Shown: positions 47,216 to 55,976, counted from the stretch's first letter. The stretch: DNA of 64,000 bases from Actinomycetota bacterium (GCA_005779395.1 SXJP01000040.1:1-64000), one strand, 5' to 3'. Notes: generated from the letters alone by a model not told the origin. Made by a program: numbers and translations.

Positions 47216-48060
47216 GAGGAGACTCCCAACGCAGAAGCCGCAGTGATTCCGAGTCGTTCGGGGTCGGTGCCGCGGACCTCAGCTGACCGAGCGCCCTCGG
47301 CGGTTTCGAGAAAGACTCGAAGTTCAAGTTCATCGTCGGGACCCGTCTGTGCATACGCTCCGACAGGCAGGTCGCAACCACCGCCTAGAACAGCAAGAAA
47401 TGCACGTTCGGTAGAGACTTCGCGATGCAGTCGTTGGTTGTCAATCGTGGCAAGCAACGCGAGAGTTGCGTGATCGTCTGATCGGCACTCGACTGCCAAT
47501 GCGCCTTGGCCGACTTGTGGCAACATCACATCGATAGCGAGGGTCTCTGCGATCACGTCTAGTCGCCCAAGACGATGCAGCGCCGCTGCTGCAATAACGA
47601 CAGCATCGAACTGGGCCGCCTTTTCAATGCGCGTGTCGACATTGCCTCGCAACTCACCGAACGCAAGGTCCGGGCGCAACGCGGCTAGTTGGGCACGCCT
47701 GCGCACTGCTCCTGTGCCGATTCGCGCTCCTGCTTTGAGTTCGGCAAATCTGCACCCAACTAACGCGTCCCGAGGATCGGCACGTTCGGGGATAGCTCCG
47801 AGTACAAGTTCTGTTGGTGTGACTGCTGGCAAATCCTTGGCGGAGTGAACGGCAATGTCGGCATGATTTTCGATCACAGCCTGTTGAACTTCTTTGACGA
47901 AGACTCCCTGGCCGCCAAGAGCGTGGATCGGAACATCGGTGCGGACATCGCCGACTGTCGTGATGATTACAAGTTCGTGGGCAGGATTCCCGAGTAGTGC
48001 GACCACGCGCTCGGCCTGCCAGCGCGCGAGTGCGCTCCCGCGCGTAGCGACTCTCAACAC
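47212..48060 (-). CDS. hemC: Porphobilinogen deaminase (hydroxymethylbilane synthase)
   Basis: This 282-residue protein has RVATRGSALARWQAERV, the dipyrromethane region, and VHSAKDLPAVTPTELVLGAI. The cofactor Cys lies in FLAVLGGGCDLPVGAYA. It polymerises four porphobilinogens. The GTG start (VLRVATRGS) is 2 bp after the hemA stop. Confidence 0.95.
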   Translation of the reverse strand: MLRVATRGSALARWQAERVVALLGNPAHELVIITTVGDVRTDVPIHALGGQGVFVKEVQQAVIENHADIAVHSAKDLPAVTPTELVLGAIPERADPRDALVGCRFAELKAGARIGTGAVRRRAQLAALRPDLAFGELRGNVDTRIEKAAQFDAVVIAAAALHRLGRLDVIAETLAIDVMLPQVGQGALAVECRSDDHATLALLATIDNQRLHREVSTERAFLAVLGGGCDLPVGAYAQTGPDDELELRVFLETAEGARSAEVRGTDPERLGITAASALGVSS

Positions 48061-48062
48061 GG

Positions 48063-49358
48063 TTAGCTCGACGAGTCGGTGTCGGTTGGAACTTGTTCTT
48101 CGAGTGCAAACAATTCCCGCACTGCATCGACATACAGGTCGCCGCGATCCGTGCCAGCGGATTCCTTAAGGCGTGTGGTCGGTTCGTGCAACAATTTCTT
48201 GATTACGCCGTCGACGAGCGATTCGATAACCGCTGTTACTTCGGGACCGAGGGAGGAGAGTTTGCTTGCGAACCGCTGTAGCTCGGCGGTGCGGATGTCT
48301 CGACTCTGCTTGTGTAGCGCCCCTATAACCGGAGCGACGATCCGTTGCCTGCGTTCATCGAGATACCGGTCCACAGAGTCAACAATGATTTCGTGTGCCC
48401 GAGTGATATCAACTTTTCGGCGTTCGCTGCTCCGTTGCGCGAAGTCTTTGAGATCGTCGAGATCTAAGAGCGTCACACCGTCGATTTCTGACACACCGTG
48501 ATCGAAGTCACGCGGCAGCGCAATGTCCACGATCAGCAAGGGCCTGTCGGCGCGCGCCTGCATCGCTGCCTCAACAACGGAGCGTTCGATCAAGACTTCG
48601 CTCGATCCTGTAGATCCGAGCACGAGATCTGCGTTAGCAATTTCGGCTGGGATTCGAGCGAGCGGAATTACGCTCCCGCCAACTCGTGTAGCTAGTTCTT
48701 CGGCTCGTTCAATCGTGCGATTCGCGATCGTGATTTTTTCGACATCTCGCAACGCAACAGCGAGCGCCATGCCCTCGCCCATCTCGCCAGCACCGATAAC
48801 GAGTACCCGTGCCCCTTCGAGCCCGCCGAGTTGCTCGCTTGCAACAGCAACCGCCGCCGAAGAAACCGAGACCGGATGGCGGTTGATTTCGGTCTCTGTC
48901 CGCACGCGTTTGCCGGCCTCAATCGCGTGGCGAAAGACGTAGCCGAGCAATGTCGAAGATGTAGCAGCAGCATTCGCGTCCTGCCATGCTTCGCGCACTT
49001 GCCCGAGAATCTCGTTCTCGCCGACGATGAGTGAGTCGAGTCCAGCAGCAACCGTAAACAAATGTGTGACGGCGACGTCGTCGAAGTGCGTGTAGGCGTG
49101 CTCCGTTAGATCGACGACGGTCGCTCCGCTGTAGTCGGAGAGAAACTGCAAGATGTCATCGACTGCCGCGTGGAATCGTGTGCAATATGCGTAAATCTCG
49201 GTTCGGTTGCAGGTAGAGAGGATCGCTACTTCGATTAGGTGTTCGCGGCTCTCGAGGTCATGCAATGCCTTTGGAAGCGCTACGGTCGGGATCGACAGTC
49301 GCTCGAGGAGTTCAACTGGCACTGTTTTGTGGTTCAGTCCGACAACGATCAAAGACAT
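48063..49358 (-). CDS. hemA: Glutamyl-tRNA reductase
   Basis: This 431-residue enzyme makes glutamate-1-semialdehyde from Glu-tRNA, the first committed step of the C5 haem pathway. It has GLNHKTVPVELLERLSI, the catalytic Cys in ILSTCNRTEIYAY, and the NADPH fold RVLVIGAGEMGEGMALA. The ATG lies 10 bp inside the end of the siroheme gene. A regulated N-terminus cannot be judged from sequence. Confidence 0.96.
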   Translation of the reverse strand: MSLIVVGLNHKTVPVELLERLSIPTVALPKALHDLESREHLIEVAILSTCNRTEIYAYCTRFHAAVDDILQFLSDYSGATVVDLTEHAYTHFDDVAVTHLFTVAAGLDSLIVGENEILGQVREAWQDANAAATSSTLLGYVFRHAIEAGKRVRTETEINRHPVSVSSAAVAVASEQLGGLEGARVLVIGAGEMGEGMALAVALRDVEKITIANRTIERAEELATRVGGSVIPLARIPAEIANADLVLGSTGSSEVLIERSVVEAAMQARADRPLLIVDIALPRDFDHGVSEIDGVTLLDLDDLKDFAQRSSERRKVDITRAHEIIVDSVDRYLDERRQRIVAPVIGALHKQSRDIRTAELQRFASKLSSLGPEVTAVIESLVDGVIKKLLHEPTTRLKESAGTDRGDLYVDAVRELFALEEQVPTDTDSSS

Positions 49359-49993
49359 GAGTTCAACAACTCCTTCGCCTCGTCGACTCGACCCGATTTT
49401 ACAAGGTCAACAATGCCCGAATCGAGTGCCAGACGCCAATTCGCATCCTCGGAGGAACGGCCTAATGACCGCAGCGACTCCCGCGCCTCGGCGAAAATAT
49501 CGAGCAGTGTCGAATACTCCGGACCTATCTCTTGCTGCAAGATTTCTTTCAGCCATTTTGCGATTGCGGGGCTGCGCCCGCCTGTGCCTAAAGCCACCAC
49601 TAAGTCACCCTGTCGCACTACTGACATCAGCGTGAACGAGCAGTGTGCAGGATCATCTGCGCTATTGCAAAAGAGGTTGCGAGCTTCCGCCTCGGCGTGA
49701 ACCGCGGCGTCGACGTCGAGGTCGCCTGTGGCCGTTAGAACAAGCCATGCGCCGTCAAGGTCTTGCGTTTCGAACGATTTCAACGCGACCGTGACCTTGC
49801 CTTCGCGCTCGAGCAAAGCAATCGCATCAATAATTTCTAACGCAATAACTCGAACGAGTGCTCCGACGTTTACGAGGTCAGCGATTTTTCGTGCAGCTAT
49901 GCGTCCACCGCCTACAACAACAATTTTCCGACCAGCTAAAAGCAAGTTGACGGGCAACCCGACAAGCGCAGGACGGCCAGAGGTCGCACTCAC
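49349..49993 (-). CDS. Precorrin-2 dehydrogenase / sirohydrochlorin ferrochelatase domain protein
   Basis: This 214-residue protein matches the N-terminal part of CysG (Met8/SirC type): LPVNLLLAGRKIVVVGGGRI binds NAD, and ALGTGGRSPAIAKWLKEIL is the usual dimer/active segment. It oxidises precorrin-2 on the siroheme path, in line with the SUMT domain two genes downstream. Whether it also inserts iron is uncertain. GTG 49993 overlaps the rex stop as GTGA. Confidence 0.9.
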   Translation of the reverse strand: MSATSGRPALVGLPVNLLLAGRKIVVVGGGRIAARKIADLVNVGALVRVIALEIIDAIALLEREGKVTVALKSFETQDLDGAWLVLTATGDLDVDAAVHAEAEARNLFCNSADDPAHCSFTLMSVVRQGDLVVALGTGGRSPAIAKWLKEILQQEIGPEYSTLLDIFAEARESLRSLGRSSEDANWRLALDSGIVDLVKSGRVDEAKELLNSCL

Positions 49994-50673
49994 GAAGGGC
50001 CCGTCCCATTCGCGGAACCGTTGTTCCCATTTCCATTTCGAAGTTGATAGAAACTCAAGATCTGCAGTTCCGTCGCTAGATCAACCTTACGTACAGCGAC
50101 GCCGTCTGGGACGCTCAACATGCCACTCGCGAAGTTAAGGATCGACTTGACGCCGGCTTCCACGAGCGTGTCTGCAACATTCTGAGATTCTGATTGTGGT
50201 GTTGCAATAATCGCGATCGTGACTTTTTCGCGTTCACAGATGGTTGTAAGTTCGGTCACTGGTTCGATCTCAAGGTCGGCGACTTTCTGCCCAACTTTCG
50301 AACTGTCCGCGTCTGCGAGCGCAACTACCCGAAATCCGCGCGCACCGAAGCCGCGATAGTTCGCGAGAGCAGCGCCAAGATTTCCGATGCCTACGATCAC
50401 GCATGGCCAGTCCTGGGTGAGGCCAAGCTCGCGAGCAATTTCATGCAACAAATATTCGATGTCATAGCCGACACCGCGTGTGCCGAAAGAGCCGAGGTAA
50501 GACAGATCCTTGCGAACTTTCGCTGCATTTACACCCGCTAGTTCGGCGAGCCTGTCTGAAGAAATGGTGACGAGACCCGTACCCGTGTTCTCGAGCAACA
50601 CCCTGTAATACTGAGGAAGTCGCGAGACGGTCGCCTCAGGGATGCGTCGGCCTGATTCTGTTGGCACAAGCAC
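49990..50673 (-). CDS. rex: Redox-sensing transcriptional repressor Rex
   Basis: The 227-residue protein has the N-terminal winged helix (SRLPQYYRVLLENTGTGLVT, then KVRKDLSYLGSFGTRGVGYD), the NADH-binding Rossmann motif VIVGIGNLGAALANY and the C-terminal swapped helix (VDLATELQILSFYQLRN). Rex releases DNA when NADH rises and, in Streptomyces, controls nuo, cydABCD and rex-hemACD. Its position at the head of the haem cluster fits that model. No convincing operator was found in the region upstream. Confidence 0.95.
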   Translation of the reverse strand: MLVPTESGRRIPEATVSRLPQYYRVLLENTGTGLVTISSDRLAELAGVNAAKVRKDLSYLGSFGTRGVGYDIEYLLHEIARELGLTQDWPCVIVGIGNLGAALANYRGFGARGFRVVALADADSSKVGQKVADLEIEPVTELTTICEREKVTIAIIATPQSESQNVADTLVEAGVKSILNFASGMLSVPDGVAVRKVDLATELQILSFYQLRNGNGNNGSANGTGPS

Positions 50674-50772
50674 TCCTGATGATGCGACACCTGCGCTGCA
50701 GGCGAGTCCGGTGGGTTGGGCTCAACGGTAGCCACCTTGTGATCATTTTCTCTAAGTCTGGAGTGGCCTGTA

Positions 50773-51507
50773 ATGTCGGCTTCGATGGTGAGCGTTTGGG
50801 CGGCAATTGCAGCGGTTGTCGCAACAATCTTCGCTCAGGCAACATCGGTGCGCTTTCACCAGCGCCGAGCACCCCATGAACTCGCATGGACGATCGCCCT
50901 CGCGATGTTTGCTTTAGCTGCCGTCGCACTGTTTCTCGGCGATTCAACCGGTTGGGACAATGGCACCTACCGGGCGTTCTACCTTCTCGGCGCAATCTTG
51001 AACGTGCCTTGGCTTGCCATGGGCACGATCCATCTCCTTGCTCCGTCTCGGATTGCGTTACGCATCAGAGCCGGTCTGATTTTCGTGACCGGGATGGCCG
51101 TCGGCACGATGCTCGCTAGCCCAATCCGCGGAACCCTGGTAGCTGGCCACATCCCTCAAGGGCGATATCACTTCGATGCATTGCCGCGAATTCTCGCTGG
51201 CGCTAGCTCTGGGACCGGCGCGCTGATTCTGTTTAGCGGTGCTGTGATTTCTGGTTGGCGGTGGAAACGCAGACGTGGCGAAGCAGGAGCGACCCGCTTG
51301 GCTTACTCGAACTTGCTTATTGCTACCGGGACTTTGGTCTTATCGAGTGGCGGTCTAGTGAAAGGTTGGATCGCTGTCGACGCAGACGAAGCCTTCGCTA
51401 TGTGCACAGCAATCGGGATCAGCATCGTCTATTCCGGATTCTGGGCTGCATCGGCTCGACCGCCTGCACGTAGCGCGCGCCGCAATACCTTGCCGGCAAA
51501 AGTCTGA
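50773..51507 (+). CDS. Multi-helix membrane protein of unknown function
   Basis: This 244-residue protein has about seven hydrophobic helices, the first two near residues 7-23 and 39-57. I see no catalytic or transport motif. It is transcribed away from rex and its 3' end overlaps the tail of the acyl-CoA ligase on the other strand by 79 bp. Codon use looks ordinary. Function is unknown. Confidence 0.7.
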   Translation: MSASMVSVWAAIAAVVATIFAQATSVRFHQRRAPHELAWTIALAMFALAAVALFLGDSTGWDNGTYRAFYLLGAILNVPWLAMGTIHLLAPSRIALRIRAGLIFVTGMAVGTMLASPIRGTLVAGHIPQGRYHFDALPRILAGASSGTGALILFSGAVISGWRWKRRRGEAGATRLAYSNLLIATGTLVLSSGGLVKGWIAVDADEAFAMCTAIGISIVYSGFWAASARPPARSARRNTLPAKV

Positions 51508-52928
51508 GGTAATTCGCTCACAAACTTGTAGTCACGCGGGATCTTGTAGCGAGCGATCCTGGATCGCAAGAACTGGTCGAGTTCAATTGGGGAAGGGAGA
51601 GAACCAGACTTTGCGACTACATACGCGACAACACGTTCGTTGCCGTTGTCTTCTCGTTCACCGACCACGGCCACGGCTTCTATCGACGCATGGCTAGCAA
51701 GTGCTAACTCAACTTCGCCTGGATAGACATTAAAGCCCGAGACGATGATTAGGTCTTTGGCGCGATCGACCAAGGTGAGCCAACCGTCATCGTCTCTCAC
51801 CGCGATATCACCAGTATGTAGCCAGCCATCTCTCAAGACTTTCTCGGATTGCTCGCGGTCATTCCAGTAGCCGCAGAAAACATTGGGGCCTTTGATGAGA
51901 ATTTCACCTGGGTCCCCGCTGACGGCGTCTAAGCCGTCTTTATCGACGAGCCTGATTGCAATTCCGGGTAACGGTGGCCCGATCGATCCCGGTCGCGTCG
52001 CGGATCCGATGGCCGTCGTCGTGACAATGGGCGAGGCTTCAGTAAGCCCGTACCCCTCCTGTACGACGAGCCCAAAGTTCTCTACGAGTGCGCCCTGCAG
52101 AACCCCGCCGAGTTCCGCTGCGCCAGATACGGCTAGCCGGACGGTCGCGAACGCATCGCCGCCGATTTCGGCGCGATGGTCGAGCCATGTTCGATAAATA
52201 GCAGGTACAGCAGCAACGACTGTTACGCCATGGGTTCGAATTGACTCGGCCGATCTGACCGGATGAAAGGTTCCGCTGATCACTAGCGCGGCACGCGACG
52301 CGAGCGCGAGACCGATTACGACATTCAGACCGAATATGTGAAAGAAGGGCAACACTGCAAGGCCGACATCGTCTGCTCGCATCGCCAAGCCCGCAGTGTC
52401 TTGCACTTGGCGAATATTCGCGATGAGGTTGCCGTGGGTCAGTATCGCTGCCTTCGGCATGCCAGCTGTCCCAGATGTGAATAGCAGAACGGCAATGTCT
52501 TCGGGATTACGCGGCGTACAAGCTTCGGACGGAGTCGCTTGGCGCGCCGTAGAGATCTCCATTCTCGCGACCTCCGGAAGCGGTGGCACATGACCGTTGC
52601 CACAGAGGACTAAACCAGGCTCGATCACGTCAAGTTCGGTCGCAAGTTCGGCGGCTGGGGCGCTCGGATTCAATGGCACAGCAACCCGCCCTGCGAGCAA
52701 TATCCCTAGGTACGCAGCAATAAAGTCTTCGCCGTTGTCGGCCAGAATCACGATCCGCGCTTCGGGCGCACTATTAGCTTCGACAGCCCCGGCGACTCGA
52801 GATGCCTCTTCTGCGAGTTGAGATCTGCTCCAGGTTGCAGTTGGAGTAACGATTGCTGTTGCACCGCTCGGGTCAGCCAACAATAATTCGACGAGATTCA
52901 CGGTCGGCGAGCCTAACGAATGGAACAA
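51429..52928 (-). CDS. AMP-dependent acyl-CoA synthetase / ligase
   Basis: The 499-residue protein has the adenylation motifs LLFTSGTAGMPKAAILTHGN (P-loop), EGYGLTEASPIV, WLHTGDIAVRDDDGWL, and PQTFAGKVLRRALR with the C-terminal Lys. It activates a carboxylic acid, probably a fatty or aromatic acid, as its CoA ester. The start is unclear: TTG 52928 gives the longest form and GTG 52901 is also possible. The gene lies just beyond a minus-strand terminator at 52955-52976, so it probably has its own promoter in between. Confidence 0.85.
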   Translation of the reverse strand: MFHSLGSPTVNLVELLLADPSGATAIVTPTATWSRSQLAEEASRVAGAVEANSAPEARIVILADNGEDFIAAYLGILLAGRVAVPLNPSAPAAELATELDVIEPGLVLCGNGHVPPLPEVARMEISTARQATPSEACTPRNPEDIAVLLFTSGTAGMPKAAILTHGNLIANIRQVQDTAGLAMRADDVGLAVLPFFHIFGLNVVIGLALASRAALVISGTFHPVRSAESIRTHGVTVVAAVPAIYRTWLDHRAEIGGDAFATVRLAVSGAAELGGVLQGALVENFGLVVQEGYGLTEASPIVTTTAIGSATRPGSIGPPLPGIAIRLVDKDGLDAVSGDPGEILIKGPNVFCGYWNDREQSEKVLRDGWLHTGDIAVRDDDGWLTLVDRAKDLIIVSGFNVYPGEVELALASHASIEAVAVVGEREDNGNERVVAYVVAKSGSLPSPIELDQFLRSRIARYKIPRDYKFVSELPQTFAGKVLRRALRAGGRADAAQNPE

Positions 52929-52954
52929 GTGCTGCGTCGAAGGGCGCCCGTCGC

Positions 52955-52976
52955 AAAAATCTCACTCTAAGTGAGA
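52955..52976 (-). terminator. Intrinsic terminator, minus strand
   Basis: On the minus strand a perfect 7-bp hairpin, TCTCACT-TAG-AGTGAGA, is followed directly by TTTTT. It would stop transcription arriving from the SAM-hydrolase side and marks the 3' end of the candidate structured RNA at 53059-53174. Confidence 0.8.
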
Positions 52977-53174
52977 AAATTTCTCAAGACTCGCGCGGTG
53001 CGTGTCGTAAATAATTTTACGCTCGCAGGGTTCCCCACTCCCTGTCGAGGCACAGAACCGGGGTTCCGGAGACGTGGCGTGGGCGTGTGACTCAACGCGG
53101 AGATTCCGCAACGGGTCGCACACGTAGCCTCCCAGCCCGCCCCAGAAGCGTCCACGCAGGCGGCCGGAACCCCG
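52977..53174 (-). ncRNA. Candidate structured RNA closed by an 11-bp inverted repeat
   Basis: CCGGGGTTCCGG at 53058-53069 and CCGGAACCCCG at 53164-53174 pair over 11 bp around about 94 bases. The inside is also foldable: GCGTGG with CCACGC, CGTGTG with CACACG, and a terminal GCGGA/TCCGC hairpin, so an extended rod results. A further hairpin CGTAAA/TTTACG lies at 53006-53021, and an intrinsic terminator follows on the minus strand. The length and rod shape recall 6S RNA. No SRP, RNase P or tmRNA core motif is seen. The exact 5' end is unknown. Confidence 0.5.
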
Positions 53175-53198
53175 ATAGTTCTCTTCTAAAGCCAGCCC

Positions 53199-53285
53199 TC
53201 AGGCGATCTTGAAAAACATGATCAAGTTGGCGATCAGTATCGCCGCGATCAGACAGACGATAACGATCGTTGTTCCTTGTCTCAC
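53199..53285 (-). CDS. Tiny membrane peptide (28 aa) coupled to the SAM hydrolase gene
   Basis: GTG at 53285 overlaps the stop of the SAM hydrolase gene in a GTGA, as many real genes in this window do. The 28-residue product starts VRQGTT and is then one hydrophobic helix (IVIVCLIAAILIANLIMFF) ending FKIA. Such tiny coupled peptides are easily missed. It may be a membrane regulator or an anchor. A longer frame in the same phase runs through the hydrolase gene and is not credible. Confidence 0.55.
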   Translation of the reverse strand: MRQGTTIVIVCLIAAILIANLIMFFKIA

Positions 53286-54190
53286 TTCGGGTCCACCTTC
53301 GTTGTTGTTGGCCTTAAGGCGATGGGCATCTCGGTAACGCTTAACGCCCCTGCTGCGGTCATCGGCACAATAACCACCGGAATCCCGGCATCGGCACCTA
53401 GGTGTGCCGCAGCACTTTCCTTGTCGAGCACTAACGACAGAAGTCCGCTGCTGTCGGTCAGGATGCAAAGTTCTGCCGGTCGCGCCTCGGCATAAGTAGT
53501 GACCCACCTCGCTATGCGAATTGCTCCGCCGACCTGCACTTCGATCTGGTCACCGAGAAGCACCCCATGAGCTTCGAGCATTTCCGGATCGATGTTCAGT
53601 TGCGCGTTGCCGAAGCGATCAACCCACAACACCTCACCGACAAGTACCCCACCAGGCCCTTCTTGTGGGAGCGCTACCAAGCCCGGAACGAGTCCACTCG
53701 GGTCGACTTGTTCACCGAGTTTTTCGATCGCGATACCTGCCATCAGATGCCCCGCTGCTGGCGCCATCACATCTCGGCCCGCAAAGGTCGCTCCGTGAGT
53801 CTTGAGTTGGTAATCGGGGTTGGTCAGGGAAAACACGCGCTGTGCTCCTCCGAGCATTGCGACACTCGGAGCGAGCAGACCGTTGTCTGGCCCGATCAAG
53901 ACGCCGTTTTCGACCTCTACAGCGACCGAGCGACGTTCGGTACCAACTCCAGGGTCAACAATCGCGAGCACGATGCCACTTGGTAAATATTGGATCGCTC
54001 TAACGAGACTGAGACCACCACCTCGCACATCAAAAGGCCTAACACCATGGGTTACGTCGATTACGACAACCTCTGGAGCTAGCTCCAAGATCACAGCTTT
54101 GCAAACACCGACGAACTCGTCTCTGGCACCGAAATCACTGAGAAACGACACAAATTTCGGTGCCTCGTCGCGTTGTGTAATGCCAGCCAC
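53282..54190 (-). CDS. SAM hydroxide adenosyltransferase / SAM hydrolase (DUF62 family)
   Basis: This 302-residue protein shows the family motifs: VSFLSDFGARDEFVGVCKA with the conserved Asp, IDVTHGVRPFDVRGG, LAIVDPGVGTERRSVAVEVE, and GPDNGLLAPS. Relatives cleave S-adenosylmethionine to adenosine and methionine using a water/hydroxide, unlike the halide-using fluorinase and chlorinase. It starts with GTG 54190 and is followed by a coupled 28-residue membrane peptide. Confidence 0.9.
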   Translation of the reverse strand: MAGITQRDEAPKFVSFLSDFGARDEFVGVCKAVILELAPEVVVIDVTHGVRPFDVRGGGLSLVRAIQYLPSGIVLAIVDPGVGTERRSVAVEVENGVLIGPDNGLLAPSVAMLGGAQRVFSLTNPDYQLKTHGATFAGRDVMAPAAGHLMAGIAIEKLGEQVDPSGLVPGLVALPQEGPGGVLVGEVLWVDRFGNAQLNIDPEMLEAHGVLLGDQIEVQVGGAIRIARWVTTYAEARPAELCILTDSSGLLSLVLDKESAAAHLGADAGIPVVIVPMTAAGALSVTEMPIALRPTTTKVDPK

Positions 54191-54239
54191 TTAAAGGAAC
54201 GTATCGGTCGGAGGAGTCCGATAGAGAACTCCGTGATGT

Positions 54240-54434
54240 CTAGCCAGCGCGGGTGTAGTGCTGTTCTAGGTAGACATCGACGTCAGCATCAGAGACTCGG
54301 AATGATCGACCAACGCGAACGGCTGGAAGATCACCGACCTTGATAAGTCGATACACCGTCATCGATGAAACGCGCATTAGGTCGGCAACTTCTTGAACCG
54401 TCAAGAAACGCGACTTACTCAACTCTTCTGCCAC
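54240..54434 (-). CDS. Excisionase-type helix-turn-helix protein (BldC-like)
   Basis: This 64-residue, single-domain DNA-binding protein has the MerR-like HTH FLTVQEVADLMRVSSMTVYR, then VRVGRSFRVSDADV. It looks like the small HTH protein found beside proC in actinobacteria (mycobacterial Rv0500A type) and resembles BldC. It is probably a transcription regulator. GTG 54434 has GGGAG five bases upstream. It follows proC by 68 bp on the same strand. Confidence 0.88.
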   Translation of the reverse strand: MAEELSKSRFLTVQEVADLMRVSSMTVYRLIKVGDLPAVRVGRSFRVSDADVDVYLEQHYTRAG

Positions 54435-54502
54435 ACGTACTCCCTACTCCAAACCGCTTGGCAGTGACACTAGAACCACTATGCACCCGTTGTCCAGCGC
54501 GC

Positions 54503-55303
54503 TTAATTGCCTAGTTCCTTTGAGCGGCTTGTGGCGGCCGTTACCGCGTCCAAGAATGCGGCCCTAAGGCCTGCCTTTTCGAGTTCACGTAGGCCGGCTG
54601 CTGTCGTTCCACCTGGCGATGTAACCGAAGCACGAAGTTGCTCAGGATCGCGATCGGCGCTCAGTAATGCTGCAGATCCGGCGAGTGTTTGGATGACGAG
54701 ATCGGTGGAGATCTCTCGCGAGAGGCCAACGAGCACTCCCGCCTCGATCAGAGCCTCGGCAACAAGAAAAACGTACGCAGGTCCGGAACCAGAAAGCCCG
54801 GTAACAGCATCGAGCATCTTTTCCTCTACCTGGACAACCGTGCCTACAGCGCTCAGCAAACGTACCGCTAGTTCGACGTCGGTGAGACTCGCATTGGTCC
54901 CCGCAGCGATGCCTGCTGCTCCCTGGCGCACAGTCGCTGGGGTATTTGGCATTGCTCTAACTACAGGTCGCCCCGGTACGGCAGACTCGATCGTAGCGAT
55001 GGTGACACCAGCAGCGATCGAGATCACGAGCGTCGATTCGCCGAGCGACAGGAGTGCGCCCGAAAGGACCTGCCCAACGTCGCTCGGTTTTACGGCAACG
55101 ACCACAGCATCGGCGTCGGGTACGGCCCACGCAGCGCTCGGGACAACCCGAACTCCACCGAATGCCGCCTCCAACTCGCGTCTGCGATCGCCGTCGGCCT
55201 CTGCTACTACAAGGTGTTCCGGTTCGTATCCGGCATCTAGCCAGCCAGACAAGAGCGCGAAACCCATCTTGCCGGCACCGAGCAATGCGATAGTCACGCG
55301 CAT
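54503..55303 (-). CDS. proC: Pyrroline-5-carboxylate reductase
   Basis: The 266-residue enzyme makes proline from pyrroline-5-carboxylate with NAD(P)H. It has IALLGAGKMGFALLSGWL, VVRAMPNTPATVRQGA, and the signature LSGSGPAYVFLVAEALIEAG, then TSPGGTTAAGLRELE. Start at ATG 55303 (MRVTIALL) is preferred over 55339, since the extra 12 residues are not family-like. A likely promoter lies 170 bp upstream. Confidence 0.95.
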   Translation of the reverse strand: MRVTIALLGAGKMGFALLSGWLDAGYEPEHLVVAEADGDRRRELEAAFGGVRVVPSAAWAVPDADAVVVAVKPSDVGQVLSGALLSLGESTLVISIAAGVTIATIESAVPGRPVVRAMPNTPATVRQGAAGIAAGTNASLTDVELAVRLLSAVGTVVQVEEKMLDAVTGLSGSGPAYVFLVAEALIEAGVLVGLSREISTDLVIQTLAGSAALLSADRDPEQLRASVTSPGGTTAAGLRELEKAGLRAAFLDAVTAATSRSKELGN

Positions 55304-55472
55304 GAGATTACGCGTCGTTACGAATCGAATGGTTCGCAATAGAAGAGTTACGGGCCCGGGGCAATTTTGCTAGCCGATCCGATCCTCCCCGATCCGGTCG
55401 ACCTGCCTGCCCCGAGCCCTACGGCTACCAGGGGTGCCACGCCGGATGCGCGGGCGCCGATAACCAAGCGCC
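55304..55472 (-). other. GC-rich foldable leader upstream of proC
   Basis: No gene is seen here. Downstream of the promoter at 55473-55501 the minus strand runs through about 170 bases of very GC-rich sequence with hairpin potential (GGCGC/GCGCC; AGCC/GGCT) and three close copies of GATCGG. It may be a long leader of proC or a separate small RNA. The composition differs from the AT-richer coding neighbours. Confidence 0.4.
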
Positions 55473-55501
55473 AGCATAGGAGGTGTTGCTATTTAATGCA
55501 A
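55473..55501 (-). promoter_or_regulatory. Sigma-70-type promoter, TTGCAT-N17-TATGCT
   Basis: On the minus strand TTGCAT (55496-55501) and TATGCT (55473-55478) are spaced by exactly 17 bases. An inverted repeat GTTGC-N8-GCAAC overlaps the -35 box and could be an operator. It points towards proC and the HTH gene, and sits just after the end of the YbjN gene. Confidence 0.6.
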
Positions 55502-55508
55502 CTTATTA

Positions 55509-55976
55509 CTACTTATTGCTATATCCGATTCTTACGGCTGCCTGAAAATACCGTTCCGTCAACACATACAGGACCCCGATGACGCGATCTAACTCGGCAG
55601 AATCGATGTGCTCGAGCAATATGCGCCCTGTCAGATAAAGGTCGCCGTCGGGGCCTAGGGAAAACTTGGCGCCGTAAAGGTCGTGGTTCCATCGCAAGGC
55701 AGAGCGATACAGCTCGAGATGACCAGATGGTGGATCCGGCAGGAAATACAACTCGTAGTGCAGCGAGCGCTGGTGGAGATCGAAGTAGATCGTCGCTGCG
55801 TCACGACCATCGCAACCGAAGCGGACGTACCAACGCGGGATTGTGGAGTCATACTCGACTGTCTGAACCCAATCCTCGATCGCTACTGACTGAGTCAAAT
55901 GCCGGTCAACGAGGGAGTAGACAGCCGCAATTAGTTCTGGAGATGGTGGGGCGCCTTCTTCGTTGTTCGATGGCAT
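55509..55976 (-). CDS. YbjN-domain protein
   Basis: This 155-residue protein has the YbjN/CesT-like fold signature: about 65-100 aligned residues from RWYVRFGCDGRDAATIYFDL to RWNHDLYGAKFSLGPDGDLY and LEHIDSAELDRVIG. The biochemical role of the family is unclear; related folds act as chaperones. In actinobacteria a YbjN gene commonly follows mshA, as here (9-bp gap), so the two are probably co-transcribed. Confidence 0.85.
   Translation of the reverse strand: MPSNNEEGAPPSPELIAAVYSLVDRHLTQSVAIEDWVQTVEYDSTIPRWYVRFGCDGRDAATIYFDLHQRSLHYELYFLPDPPSGHLELYRSALRWNHDLYGAKFSLGPDGDLYLTGRILLEHIDSAELDRVIGVLYVLTERYFQAAVRIGYSNK

Noticed and set aside
50674..50772. Rex operator upstream of rex (TTGTGATCATTTTCTC near 50738)
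   Set aside because: Only the left half matches TTGTGA; the right half does not match TTCACAA, so it is too weak to list.
53040..53190. SRP RNA, RNase P RNA or tmRNA
   Set aside because: No GGAAGNAGC SRP motif, no RNase P core and no tRNA-like end were seen.
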